A DNA stretch of 64,000 nt from Zonotrichia leucophrys gambelii (GCF_028769735.1 NC_088171.1:61184216-61248215), one strand, 5' to 3'. Positions 26,772 through 39,129 are shown, numbered from the stretch's first letter. Translations and numbers: made by a program. The notes: generated by a model from the letters alone, not told the origin.

Positions 26772-27035
26772 TGTGGGATCTCAGCACCTCAGGACTGAGG
26801 TGCCGAGCCACCGAGACCACACTTGGGGGGCTCGGGAGTCCTGGAATGTTGCCAGAAGTGTCTGGTGGCTGGACTTTGATCCTACACGGGAGACGACACC
26901 TGTATGAGGATAGGAGGACTTCACCGGGGTGAATGGTGAAGGGATTAATTAATTAGAGGGTGAGACACAGGGTTTAAGATTGCTGTACAGGGGGGTTTAG
27001 AAAAGTAAGATGGAGGAATTGGGGCGTGTCCTGTC

Positions 27036-27060
27036 CTTCTTCTTCTTCTTCTTCTCCTCC
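27036..27060 (+). repeat. CTT triplet microsatellite inside the LTR
   Basis: Six CTT-type triplets followed by CTCCTCC. The run lies upstream of the LTR's TATA-like box, in what would be U3, and may vary between copies or individuals. On the plus strand it gives a Phe/Ser run in a false open frame. Confidence 0.85.
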
Positions 27061-27173
27061 ATCTTTTGTGGTGATGGTGGCACTTTGGGATTGGTCATTA
27101 CTGAAAGTGCACCGGACAATAAGAATAAATGGTATTGGGGAAAAATGATAAATATTGTACACGTAACCATGGG

Positions 27174-27180
27174 TATAAAG
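27174..27180 (+). promoter_or_regulatory. TATA-like box of the LTR promoter
   Basis: TATAAAG lies about 100 bases before the poly(A) signal in the same LTR, a spacing compatible with a short R region. Whether the LTR still drives transcription cannot be told from sequence. Confidence 0.5.
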
Positions 27181-27275
27181 ATAGGTGACTGTCCGGAGGG
27201 CTACACAGTGTGCTCATGGCTGGCTGCTGAGCAGACCTCTGTCGGGCCGAAAGAAAATCTTTTAGATAAACAATT

Positions 27276-27281
27276 AATAAA
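27276..27281 (+). terminator. AATAAA poly(A) signal of the LTR
   Basis: The canonical hexamer AATAAA lies 109 bases before the LTR end, downstream of the TATA-like box, where an LTR polyadenylation signal belongs. Confidence 0.6.
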
Positions 27282-27390
27282 CATAAAGACCGAAAGAAGA
27301 ACTGAAGCCTCTTCTCGTCCTTTGATACGCGGGCTGCCCCAAGGCCACTCCGGGCCTTTCCAGGCCCTTCAAACAGCCGAAAACCGGACA

Positions 27391-27396
27391 ACTGAG
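27391..27396. repeat. Target-site duplication, right copy (ACTGAG)
   Basis: Exact copy of the six bases before the LTR. The perfect match, with high CpG content inside the LTR, argues for a fairly recent insertion. Confidence 0.85.
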
Positions 27397-27440
27397 AAGC
27401 AGAATTGTAGACTCCTGGGTATCAGAACCAGCTCCTACCC
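27397..27440 (-). mobile_element. Possible MIR-like SINE, right part
   Basis: The continuation of the pre-insertion sequence, AAGCAGAATTG through ACTCCTGGGTATCAGAACC, could be the rest of a reversed MIR core. The match is weaker than on the left side and rests on a few words. Confidence 0.2.
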
Positions 27441-30400
27441 ATTTTGAAGCCCAATAACAAAATGTTTCTTCATTAACTATGAAACTGTACGTTAGCTCAT
27501 TGTCAGAAGGACACATGACAGGGAATCCTGGTCCTGCCACAGCTGTTACCCCATAAAACCCTGTTCTTGATCTCCAGTGTCAAGGGGGTGCTCAGGGTGG
27601 CAGAACAGAATCTGATCTGCAAGTTAGAGCAGACTCTGGTAAAGGAACTAACTACTCCAGACCTGTGCTTGTGTCTTGCACTAAACAGGAGGAATGGCTG
27701 GCAGCTGAATTGCCTGTCTCTGGCAAAACTTTGAGGGGAACAGCAAAACAGTCATTTGCATAGCTGTAAAAGACTTCAGACTGTTGAGTGATTGAAGGAA
27801 AAATGAAAATAAATATATTCACCCTGAAACAAGGCAATTTGAATCCAGAGTACTTTTTATAACCATCTACAGAGTATTTAATGGGTATTAAATTGTAGCT
27901 TGTCTAGCATAAGCATAACTCTTCAATTCTATCACGGGTGTCTAACCACAGAAAAAAGGAAAAACATGAGTGTCCTCATAAAGTTGAAGCCTGTGGGTTT
28001 GGATTGAGAAAGTGACATGATTTTTTATTTTTTTTTTAGATCAAAAGTTCAGTCTGGTTTCTTTTGCAGATTCCCATGCCTCTGCCCTGCCAGGCTTTGA
28101 CTGAAAGGGACAGCAGAAGTATCAAAATATCTCATGTATTCCTGTTCTTGCAGTATTTCTAGCCCAACCAAACCCAGAATACTACTGCTTTACTGACCAC
28201 TGGCTTACTGAGATTTGCCCTTCCAGGATGGTTATTTAAGACTGCCATATTCAGCCATGCAGTGTTTACTTCCTCTGCCAATCCTCTTTCCCAGAGATTG
28301 CTGTCATTTTCCCAGGGGCATGTATGCTCAGGGTAGGGCAGTGCTTCATCAGCCTCCCTGAACCACACACAAGGCAGCTATTTTATTGCAGGGGTTTATT
28401 GCAAAAGGTTTCCTCCCATTCCTTTTTGTGCAGCCACACATTATACATCCCCTAATGTGGGGAAGAGCTGCAGACATGGATCAAAGCTGCTAATAGAATC
28501 ATGGAATAAACAAGGCTTAATAGGCTAACTACTTCAAATGTGATTAAAGTTACAAGAAACCAATCCTTCTCCTTAACCAGGCCTGGCAGTTCCAGGTTAA
28601 AAACTGATTTTGTGAGGTTAGATGCTCTTCTTCCACATTAGTCTTGTTTCTGTGTTTTTCCCCTGTTCCCACAAGCTGCAATTTGCACATTTCCCGGCAG
28701 AGCCCTGCCAAGCCATCAAACAGACAAGCTGGCAACTTTAGGGACTGAGCAGCAGTTTCAAGCAGAAGAGAAGGAGCCAGTCAAATGCTCAGCTCCCTTC
28801 CCCCACCAAGTAAGCCTCTGCTACAGTTCTGTAGGTTCCTGTATTTTTATTCACCTTTCATAACCAGTAATTTATCAAGTCTACCTCTCCCTATTGCTTG
28901 TAGGCCTGTATATTTTATTGATTTAAAACACAGAAGACATTAAACTTAGACGGTTCCCTTGCAGCAGATACTGCATGAAATCACATCTTTCTGCATGTTC
29001 ATCTTTGAAGCTATTTCACATATTAAAAATACCAAAAAAAGGTTATTTTTTCATGTTAATTGAGAGTTATTTTGACTGAGGATCAGCTAAATGTAAGAGA
29101 AATTAACTACCATAGTGATAGATCACATATATGTTCATATTGAGTTGTATATGTAAAATATTCTGTGTGATTGTTATGTATTTGTAATCTGCCAACAGTA
29201 AATTCAAGACAGGAAAAGACTTGCAACTGATGCCCCCTGGAATACAATGAGATTAAATTGCTAAAGAGAAAAAGAAGGCAATATTTAAGAGACAAGTTGC
29301 AACACCTGAATATTTAAAGCATCAATCATACTCTGTATCAGTGAGGCTAAAACCATTTGCAAGCCTGTAGAACCTGGCAAGGGACAGCTTTCCTAAAAGG
29401 AAGAGTTAATTATCAGAAGAGACCCATGCAGAGGTCTGTGTAATCAAGAACACCACAGAGAAGGTGCAGAGGGATTGAGCCTGTCACAACACCAGAGCTA
29501 GGAGACTCAAATGAAATTAGCAGGTGGTAGGTTTAAAACAAAATAATAGGAAGTACCTTTTTTTAACCCATTACACTATGGAAATTGATTACCAACAGGA
29601 TGTTGCTGCTGCCAAAGGCTTGTAGAGTTCCAAGTGATTAGACAACATAACATGAGAAAAGTTAACAAAGGACTTCGGAGCACAGAGAAATGGTTGCAGT
29701 GGCAGGAGCTCCCTGAGCCATGGGAGGTGAGGGGAACAGAAATACATGGCTGTCCCATGCCTGCTCTTGTATCCTTCCTGACACGTCTGTCCTCAGCTAC
29801 CTCCAGAGACAGGACACCGCTCTGTGGGTGCTGTGGTGTGAGCCAGCCAGCCACTCTCACACACCAGCATTGACCAGCAGCCCAAGTGCCAGACCCAGCC
29901 AGGAAAGCACTTCCACCTGGCCAGCTCTCTTTTCCCAGGAGAGTATAGGGAAAGCTGCTCAGGAGGCAGGTGCCACGCAGATGGCTCAGCTACTCTCACT
30001 CACAGCCCAGCACGGAGATAGAGGGTGGTGGCTGCTGGCAGTGCAGTCTCTGCCAGGCAGACACGCAGCTCCCCAACTCCCCCAAAGCAGCAGCCTGCCA
30101 GACTCCCATCCCATCTCCAGCTCCTTCAGGGAAAAAGGGATCCACCTCGAAGGGTTTGCTCAAGGCAGGACTGGGAGAAGCATTTAATGTGTGTGGGACA
30201 GGAGAGATACTTTGGGCAGACCAGTTTGAGCACTTATAGTGTGAGAGAGCACAGGTGCAGGTGTCCCTCCAGCCTAGACTTAGCTACAGTAAAACAGCAT
30301 TTTCAGCCTCATCATCCACTGAAAGATGTCATAAAACCCAAATATAGCCCTAAAGTCCTTGGGATCTCTTTTCTCCTCTGCTGGGAAATCCACCCAAGCA

Positions 30401-31455
30401 ATGGGAACTCTCTTGTTAGCTGCCAAGGCATAGGATCGGACAAAAAAATGAAAGGCTGGTGGTAAAGGTTTCTTCCCCTCTATTTATTGTATTTTTTCTT
30501 CCTTATGTTTCAGGGCAGACTTACTTGGAAAGTATGTATTAATCCGCTGTACTAATCAAAATAAAATCTCTACTCCAGCTCCCAGATGTAGCCACGTGAT
30601 CTCCTTATTACTGTGAGGTCTTCAAGAGGCAAAAGCCAGAAATACCCTATAAAGCATAAGGTACATTGGAACATATAGAATTTTGTAGGATGGTGTTAAT
30701 ATTCAAGGAACTTAAGAAGCACAAGTTCGTCATCAAGTATTCCAAAACCTGATCGATGTTCATTTATGAATGCATGTATAATGTATATATCTCAGTCACA
30801 AGTTCATGGGTTACATGCCTGTAAAGAAATCTGTGAAAACTTAAACAAGAAGCTGTCATCTCATCACCCTTGAAAAGCTGAGACAGCAGAGAAAGGTACT
30901 TTGCTAATGGAGCTCTGGTTCTATTTTTGCTTTTGCTTTGTACTTAATGATTTTCCTTCTACCTTTTAGTTAATTCAGCTGCTTTGCAATTTAAAAATAA
31001 GTATTAAGCTGCAGAATAAAATATTTTGTGTTTTAGTGATCCTTAGAGAAAAATGGATCAGAACCTTCCTTATAGCCTCCCTTCAGACACTATTGCCTTT
31101 TTAAGAAGTCATGATTGTTTTTTCTTGCCTGCTCTGGTTTCACAAGACCAAGTATCTTTATTTGGGCAGCAGAAATTAAGCAATTGTGAACAACTTAATG
31201 ATGGAAAACATATATTTTGGACACATACACGTAACTAATTTTCAGCAAACACCCCACTATCTCCTCCAGATAAAACAAAAAAATAATGATGAAAAGGACA
31301 TGCACATCCCTTTTTCTTGAGAAGAAAACTCTTATCTTCTTAAAGCATTAAAAATATCATCTCTTTAAAATACAGCCAGATGTATAAATCACTGAACAAG
31401 GGAAGGGCTCTTAAAGAACCTGAAATGTATCAACATTTGCTGCCAAGGGTACATC
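27441..31455. other. Unique noncoding sequence with a GC-richer patch
   Basis: No recognised transposon. A GC-richer patch at 29690-30190 carries overlapping open frames on both strands (up to 155 codons plus, 94 minus). That pattern reflects few AT-rich stop codons rather than a gene; no motif or splice pair stands out. A short T run lies near 28022-28038. Confidence 0.5.
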
Positions 31456-31470
31456 TTTTTTTTTTTTTTT
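31456..31470. repeat. Poly(T) run, 15 bases
   Basis: Fifteen T followed by CTCTC-rich DNA. It may be a pyrimidine tract or the poly(A) of a minus-strand retrocopy, but no body is seen on the adjoining side. Confidence 0.7.
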
Positions 31471-34400
31471 CTCTCATTTTCCCTTTTTCTTCTCAATATC
31501 TGATGAACCCTGTCCCTGCAGAGGGCAACAAAGAGCTTCATTGCTGGTCAAATGGTTTGTTTGTCACCCTAATAAGTGCTATAGCCAATTAGAGCATCCT
31601 CTGGCTACCAGGTGCTGGTGAGAGCCCAAGAGCCGCCCTGGAGCTCTGAGCTGACCCATCACCCAGCCCTCAGAGCATGCTGCTGCTGCCCAGCCGTGGG
31701 TGTGCTTCCCCAGGCAGCTGTCACGGTGGCCAGGCTGCACATCAAACCTTGCTCATGCTGCCTTGCCGGCCCACGTGTCTCCCAGCAAAATGGGTAAACC
31801 CTGTAGGAAAGGAAAGTAGGAAAGAAAGGTAGATCTGTACTCATTCAAAACATCACATGAGGTTTTGAAGGTAGTTTGTCGTTATTTTTCAACTCTTCTC
31901 TAATGCAGTTGTTAGAATACCGGGCTTTTAGAAATCTTGAACCAACAAACCAGTTTTGCTTTGGAGGAATAGAAACGTTGACTTAGCAAAAGCACAAAGT
32001 AATACATGAAATAAAGACAGACATAGAAACCACTTTCAGATTCTTGTTTTGCAGGAGGTGTTATTAGAAAGCTTGAAATATTTAAGAATGTTGTAGTTCG
32101 AGCTGCACTCTGCCACACACAGAATATTTATTCTTACCCATATTTCTCCTCCCTTATATGTGGAGCTGACTACCAGTTCCTATAAATGTCTGTGTGTGTA
32201 TTTGTGTGCAAGCATGTCAGAGTAGGGAAGAGCAGCCTTCACTCTGACAGCGTGGCAGCTTCCAGCGTGCCACATGCATTATGGCTTGCAGCACAGCCCA
32301 TGCCCACAGGCTGACAGGTTCCATCCTGTATCTCTTCATTATAATGAACCCCTGACATCGCTGAGAAACATTCAGGCAGCAGGAGCAGCCACAGGAGTCC
32401 ACATCCCAGCTGCATAAATCAGGGCTATCACTCATCAGGTAAAGGCTTAGACTGGCAACTTGGGGAGATGTTGAGGAAAATACAGCTGAACCCTAAATAG
32501 CAGGTAAAGAAAAACCTGACAGCTCTGGGCTGTGTGAGCTGTGGTCCCTGGATGCATTCAGCTGGATGCAGGGATGAAATCATGCATGGATCCTGACCAC
32601 GATACACCTCCACATTTCCCAAATACCTCCCAGCTGCAGAGCCTTGTTATTGAACAGCAGGCCAAGGGCCCTGTGATAAACAACTATCTATCACATCTGA
32701 AACCTTGCTCAGATCTTGGAGCTGAGATGGTCTAAGCCTAAGAGCAAGAAATTATGTAGGATGGAACTGCATCTACTAAGAGAAAAACTGGAAGAATTGG
32801 GTGGAGAAAACCAGGAACACACCAGACTTTTTTGGCCACACCAGAGTTTTTCCAGGTCTGAAACTGTCTGGGAGAGCTCTTCCCACATTTCCACAGGAAG
32901 AAAGGGTTTTATTCCAGTAGATTTAGCATGCTGTGAATACAACCACTCCCTCAAGTGACTCAGACTTTCACGTGTCATACAACCTACATGTTTTCAAGTT
33001 CAGGGTCTAAAGCATGTTTAGAAACTTCAGGGCCTGGGAAAAAAAAAAAAAAAATCCTGGAAATGCATACAGAAAAAGTTAATGTTGGAAGGGCTTTTTT
33101 TTCCTTGAGTCTGGTAGGGAAAAGTTGGAGTAGGAAAAAAAGGGATTCTTTCATGTGAAATACTCTGTCTCAGAATGAACAGTGAAAGAATGTTTAAAGT
33201 AATGTTTACAATGATACTGGAATTTTTCCCTAAATGGATATTTTTTTTTCCTGAACATCTCCTTCCATCCCCTCACCCCTTATAATTTTCAAGGAAAATA
33301 TTTGCTTTTCAAACTTGCAACATTTCCAAAATTTTTACATCTGTAGTGAAGTCAGGGCTGGGGATAGGACTGGGACAAAGATCTGGGCCAGTAAAATAGG
33401 ATAAAATATGGCAGACATGTTGTAAAATGCAGTTTATAAAATAGAAACTTGAGTCTAAATTTCTGGCTGTTACAGACATGAGATCCTGACTAGACTTGAG
33501 GAATGGTTTATTCCTGGAAACTCTGTGAGGTTGACAGCCTGTGCAAGTGTGGGTGACCTGACTAATCCTGAAACTCACAAGCATCTTTTTGTAGCTAACA
33601 GTCTAGTGGCTCCTTATCATTCAGAGAAAAGGAATAAAATAGGTTGTAGTTTTAAAATTAGGCCAGAGTGTGTCAAAAGGTTGCTGAACCCAGACAATGA
33701 CCAGGGGAGGCAGTGTCTGGGCTCAGGCACAGAGAAATTCTCTCTTGAGAAAGGATACCCATGTTCATCTTTGCTTCTGGAACTGAGCTTTCCTTAACTC
33801 TATAATAGAGCTGCGAGCTCACTGGGTTTCTCTCTGAAAGCCATGAGGTCTTGCTTCATGTAGAAACCACCACCAGTCTTGCTTTCTCTTTTCAAAATTT
33901 AATTGTTACTTACTATCAAGGGATGTATCAACAGGTTGTAAACACACTCAAATGTTTAGGAAAACACCATCTTCAGCACTTTGTACAACCACTATTATTC
34001 AAAAGCAAGGTACCTACATACATTTATTTTATATATCAATACATTTTAAATTACTAGGTGCTTTTAACTAGCTAAATCAGCGCACATTTTTGTTCTTAAA
34101 GAAATGACATTTCATTTTCATAAGGACAAATTTGCCTCGAATTTCTAGGGTTTCCATTCCTCTAAGGAAAAAGAAAGCCCTCTGATATTTCTTTTTTCCT
34201 TAAAAAGAGAAGTAGATGTTCTGCCTTACTTACAGCCATATTTGTATAACTCAAGTTGACCTGATAGCTGTCTGTGCTCTCACAGTAAATATAATCTCTC
34301 AAAGCAACAGAGGGTTCTTTAGCCCAGGATATGATCCCACATCCAACTCCTTTCAGCCACAGATCCAAATTTGTTAGGTGCCTATTTGCCCTCTGTAAAT

Positions 34401-36250
34401 AACAAGGAGGCTAATTATGGTTCACTACCAGGTGTGATTCAGAAAAGCCTTTCCTAACATAACTCCCTCTAAGGACCCAGCTGACTTCAAGAAAGTGTTT
34501 TTGGAAACTCAATTAAGAGCATGTCTCATGTTTTAATAGTGAGGTCAGACCTTGGAAAAAATTGTATTAATGTGATTTTACACCAAGACTGCATAATTTT
34601 ATACAGTGTAACAATTGTGGTGCTTCTTAGGTTTGTCTAGATGATAACCACAAGTTGAAAGCAGGAAGGAAAAGCTGGCACAGAGTAATTGTACTGAGGG
34701 TAGGAAAAAGCCAGTGACAGTGCTTATTGCAGAGGCATTTATCTGTAGCTTCCTCACACACTTCTTCCTCCAGAGACAAAATTTTACAGTGTTCCTCCTC
34801 ATAGGGCTGCATAGTTTGCTTTTCACTTTGCACCATGCATTTTTCATGAGTATCATCTTCTTATACCTCTTCGTACCTACAGGTCTGTGGCTCCAGAGTA
34901 TTTAGAAATATTTGACAACAGTAAGTTAAACTCTATTAATATCCTTGCAGCCCCACAAATGGGCTCTGGGAAGTCCCATGTTGGCACTGAGCTGAGCAGT
35001 ATCTCAGTTACACCCTCAGGTAACTCAGGGAAAGGCTAAGAATAGCTCCTTGGTGCACACAAACAATTTTACAATTGGCACACAATTACAATACTCAAAA
35101 TTTTCCCCATTATTTCCTTAGGTATTGGAATTGTGCTGTGGATTATCTGCTCCAAATACCTCTGCAAACAGATCTCAGCCTTCACCAGTTCTCCTCTGTT
35201 TTCCATTACAGCTCAGGAAATAGCTGGGAGAGGAAACTTTATTTCAAATATTTGTACTAATACAAAGCTAATTTCTCAGTGATAGTTTCTTCAAAAATTT
35301 TGTTATTATTTCACACAAATCCATGCACTTTCAAGTTCCCCAAAAAATCCACAGAATAAAATACTTCCTAGCTCATTCACCCTCAACAAATTTGAGCTGT
35401 GCCGTAACCTGACTGCAGACATTATAAATTCCAACAAAAAATTTAATCTCTGAGTTTATAATTCACAGTTCTCAGTGGGAATAGTTACATAAATCACACT
35501 TGTTTTCTTTCTTTCCTTATTGCACAATGTAGCAGTGTGACCATGGCAAAGTGAAATTTTCTTGTTACACCCAGATATGGATTTCAAAATTTCTTCTCTA
35601 TTGGCTTATTACTTTGGCCACCAAAAGAGGGAAGGAAACAATATTATATAATTAAAAAACACAATGTACATATTTAACTGAAAAAATCCAAAATATTTTA
35701 AAATTGTAATATCCTAAATGTAGCAACAGAAAATTTATATAACAAATACACTGTGTCTTTAAACTATGCTGAATGGCTTCTTGAAAATACGTACGAAGGA
35801 TGATATTTATTGATTACTAAGTATAACTGCATCAGTAGAAGAAGGGAGGCACAACTGACTCCAGGGAAACATGCATGGATCTCTACCTCTAAAGAGCTTG
35901 GCAGGAGGTTACAGCTCTGGATCCATCCAAATATCCTTTTGTCAAACACAAATTATGTGTTTCTACCTAATTCATAGGAGTCTTGAACTCCCACTAAACC
36001 AAACCAACCTCACAAACACAGTCCTGCTCTTCATGAAACAACTCTGAAATACTACAGGAGCCATCAGGAATGGTATCCTGATGGGTTTTAGTCAAGATTC
36101 ATTTTGGCAAAAGATTTCTAGCAGCATGCTGCAGGTTTAAATTTCCCTGGATATCTGCCCTGGTCTCCTTGGAGCTGTGCCTAAATGTCTAACTACAACC
36201 AGGTACAGAGGAGAATGAATTTGCTTTTTCTGGCCCAGAAGGCTCTCACT
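31471..36250. other. Unique noncoding sequence, no gene seen
   Basis: AT-rich DNA with a GC-richer patch at 31600-31790 that contains no convincing exon. The open frame 33309-33584 (minus) and its neighbours lack recognisable features. No CR1 or LTR fragment was recognised. Confidence 0.5.
33039..33054. repeat. Poly(A) run, 16 bases
   Basis: Sixteen A in a row after GGGCCTGGG-like sequence. The preceding 100 bases do not match a known SINE or gene by eye, so a processed retrocopy is possible but unsupported. Confidence 0.7.
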
Positions 36251-36287
36251 GGGGAGGGGAGGAGCAGGGAGATGGTGGGCCCAGGGG
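36251..36287 (+). other. Predicted G-quadruplex motif
   Basis: Five G runs (36251-36254, 36256-36259, 36267-36269, 36277-36279 and 36284-36287) are separated by loops of 1, 7, 7 and 4 bases. This satisfies the usual four-run rule with loops of 1 to 7. It sits in a small GC-rich patch (36240-36340) within AT-rich DNA, with no gene or promoter identified nearby. Confidence 0.7.
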
Positions 36288-37471
36288 TAGTCTCAGAAGC
36301 AGAGTCCTTTCCAGGGCTAGCCGTGCCAGCCTCAGGCGCTGAAATATTTTTGGGATGTGGATTTAGTTTTGCTGCTCGTTCATAGGAGAGGTCTGAGGCA
36401 CACAGCTGTTTCATTAGCCTGCTCCCCTCCTTCCCACAGCCTGGCACTGTCTGCTTCCCTTTAAACCATGGAAAGAGCAAGTATTTCACTAGACTTGAGC
36501 CAGGAGCTGCAGTTTATCAGCAGTTTACATCAGTATCAATTACTAGACTGGGAAGAGCAGTGGAAAATCAGGCCTTTCGTTGAAATGCTCAGGTGGTGTG
36601 GGTAGTGTACATGAAGTGTTCTGAAACTGCTTCTGTCTGTCTGCTGGCTTGTCTGTCTGTCACAAGCCCACTCCCTCATTTCAGTATGTCAGTGAACCAT
36701 GCGTAGCATCACCTGGACTTTATGGATGGTATTTATTTTAAAAATGCTGGGTGAAAACCAGGAAAAATACATGTTTCCTCAGAGGAAGCATGTGCTTCTG
36801 AGTTGCAAAAACAACCTATTTTTCTTGGGGAGAAAAAAAAACATAGAAAAAGAAAAAATCTTAGGAAGTAGTTAACATAAATAATGTGAAAATAATTTGA
36901 GAAAGAAATATTGAGGAATACTGGAGTCATTAGCAAAACTAACAGTTTTAATGTAGGACTTTAAAGTCTAAGGACTTGAGACCCATCTCAGCAGGGACCC
37001 TCATCCTGACAGTCCATGCTGCTGTTCTTCTCAAAGAATATAAAAGAGAGGAAAGGGCTACTGAAGCTGTGCTTGAAGAAAATTAATCTTCTGTGGTACT
37101 TCACTGCACCACAGTACATTGTGACTTTACCTATTGGCAAATAGTGTGCTAATGACAATTACTGTGTTAATGTCAAGCCAGACCTGCAACATGAACAGGA
37201 GCTACTTATTTTTTGAGGGAGAATAGCACTTTTTCCCCCCTTTTTTTTCTTTTTCACCTCTAACCTCCTGTGTGCTCTACTCTAATGAAAGGCCAGAGGT
37301 TAGGGCTTTATTTTCCTCCAGACCATGAATGCAAAATAGCGCCAGCATGAACAGTTCAATGACCCCTGTGTGTTCTGAAGCCACCGAAAAATGAAAACAA
37401 ATGTTAATCTGAAGCCTGACTCAGACTCTCTTTGCTGATCCATACTTATGGAGCACATTAGGGCCACTTAC
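36288..37471. other. Unique noncoding sequence, no gene seen
   Basis: It includes a TGTC tetranucleotide patch (36631-36661) and an AT-rich stretch at 37120-37200 with homeodomain-like TAATGACAATTA words. The T/C run near 37230-37258 could act as a pyrimidine tract, but no exon follows it convincingly. Confidence 0.5.
36631..36661 (+). repeat. Imperfect TCTG/TGTC tetranucleotide repeat
   Basis: Two short runs of the CTGT unit are separated by CTGGCTTG. It is too short and interrupted to be very mutable. Confidence 0.75.
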
Positions 37472-37615
37472 CAAATGAGGCTGAGGGGTGATCTCTGACC
37501 CCGCTCCATTTTCAGATGGCTGTGCTCCATTTGCTGGGGGCCTGGTGCTGCTGCCGGCCTTGAGTGCTGGACTCCTGCTCCTTCTCCCGTGGTGCCCACT
37601 GCTTCCCAAGTGCAG
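37472..37615 (-). other. Candidate 144-bp exon, 48 codons, unrecognised
   Basis: On the minus strand this GC-richer segment is followed at once by the donor GTAAGT (plus-strand 37466-37471) and preceded by a weaker acceptor-like TTTTGTAAG ending at 37616. Between them one frame is open for exactly 48 codons, phase 0 at both ends, and would encode a Gly/Ser/Pro/Arg-rich segment with pieces such as GRRSRSPALK and PPANGAQPSENG. An in-frame stop lies upstream near 37667-37669, so any coding exon must begin after it. No gene is recognised. It could be a cassette exon, an lncRNA exon or chance. The opposite strand is also open and Leu-rich, which weakens the case. Confidence 0.25.
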
Positions 37616-39129
37616 CTTACAAAAGCCAGAGCCATCACCAGCACATATCAATGGCAATGCTCCAATTTAAGAGTAGATGGCTGGAGTAGATGTTATTAGT
37701 ACCCCGTGTCAAGTTGTGATTGCTCACATATGGCTGCAGGCTGAATAGCACTTTTGATTCAGGACAGAGAAAGAAAAAGTTGGTGGTAAGGAAAAAAAAG
37801 AAAGGAAGATGAAACAGTCTTGAATTTACCATTTTCTGGTTTCAGCTGGTTGGATTAGAAATCCTCCTCTGGGTTCCTAGGTGGTCCTGATCCTAAAGTC
37901 CTAGTCTTATGACACTGAAGCCACATATTCAATAGCAAAGTAGTTTGTAAAAGGCTTCTGATGAATAACACATTCTTCTTCATACTGTGACAAAAGCCAG
38001 AGAAATATTTTCTCTATAAAATTATTTTTAAACAAGAGTGAGGTTCTTGAATTTTATCTCATCATTCTGAGACAGGCACATTTCATGCCTTCTTTTTGTC
38101 TTTACCCTACCCTTTTTCCGTTTCAGTTTCTCTAATGCAAATAAGAACCAGAGGTTTAAGTCTGCATTGTTTAGATCTGAAGATTGCTGTTTGCCTACAT
38201 ATGTGAGCTGCGTGAAGACTATTAGAGAGTTTGATTTTTGTTTTCCTTTTTCTGGAAAAATCTTCTGAAGTAAAAGTCATATATGTCACATCAGTATCTA
38301 TTTGAATATTTGTTGCTACAGAATGGCCTAAAAAGCATGTATTGTGCATATACAGTGTTGTGCAAGGGAAAAGAGATGAGACATAGCTCCATTAAAGTTT
38401 GCAAAGAGAAATGAACAATTAGATAAAATTGTCCTTTGAAACAGTCAGGTCTCAAAACAGAAAAAAAAAAGCCAATGAACACTTTGCTTAGGATGTGCTG
38501 AACATATGTCTAGGCTTATAGGTACATAAAGCCCTGGTATACTAATGTATTGTAATTCCCTACTTCTGCACTTAAAAGTGATGTGCAATTTTCTCTGCTT
38601 CAAAAGGGCTTTTCAAGTGAAGACTGAGCACTAGGGGTCAGAAATCACTAGATGTTTTCTTTCATTAAACAGCAGATGTTCACAAATTTCCTGCATAGTT
38701 CAAGTGCAATTAGTTTCAACTGGTTTTAAAGAGTATGATTTCATATATGATTTTGGGGACACTACCTAGCATTGTACTTGAAACAGTAAAACTGATATTT
38801 GTTCACTTCAGCCTTTGATAACTTTTGTTACAGGCTTCAAAATAAAACTAAGTTCAAACAATAATGTCAACAGGTAGTGGTCAACACTTTTATTGAGAAT
38901 AACCAAAAAAATCATACATTGTTATTACTCATGATTTTTATATCAGTTAGATGGGTCTGGCTGAGTTATTCAGAAGGCCAAGTTTTTACACTGTGATGGA
39001 TACATGAATTGGCTGGTACTACAAAGTCAGCATTTACTGTAAGTTCTTAACCTACTGTCAGCAGATACTCAAGAAAAAGACACTGCAAGCTTATGGTAGT
39101 ATAGTAGGAGTCCCTGTAAAATCCATGTA
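37616..39129. other. Unique noncoding sequence, no gene seen
   Basis: AT-rich DNA with a 10-base A run near 38461. Nothing recognisable as a gene or repeat. Confidence 0.5.

Larger units (their letters stand above)
26772..27390 (+). mobile_element. Solo LTR of an endogenous retrovirus, probably ERVK-like
   Basis: A 619-bp block begins TGTGGGATC and ends CCGGACA, that is TG...CA, with identical 6-bp ACTGAG repeats on both sides. It holds a CTT-rich patch, a TATA-like TATAAAG (27174-27180) and an AATAAA poly(A) signal (27276-27281), the expected order for a plus-strand LTR. About 19 CpGs remain, while flanking DNA is CpG-poor. No primer-binding site, polypurine tract or gag/pol/env sequence adjoins it, so LTR-LTR recombination has removed the interior. 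Class II is inferred from the 6-bp duplication; the resemblance to songbird LTRs is from memory. Confidence 0.85.

Noticed and set aside
29690..30190. 155-codon plus frame and others at the same place
   Set aside because: Several frames on both strands are open because the patch is GC-richer; no domain, splice pair or codon pattern singles one out.
33039..33054. A16 run as the tail of a processed pseudogene
   Set aside because: Upstream sequence shows no recognisable gene or SINE body and no flanking target duplication.
37488..37670. Leu-rich plus-strand frame resembling a signal peptide or membrane segment
   Set aside because: It is the antisense of the Gly/Ser/Pro/Arg-rich minus-strand exon candidate; its Leu content follows from that composition, and no splice donor fits.
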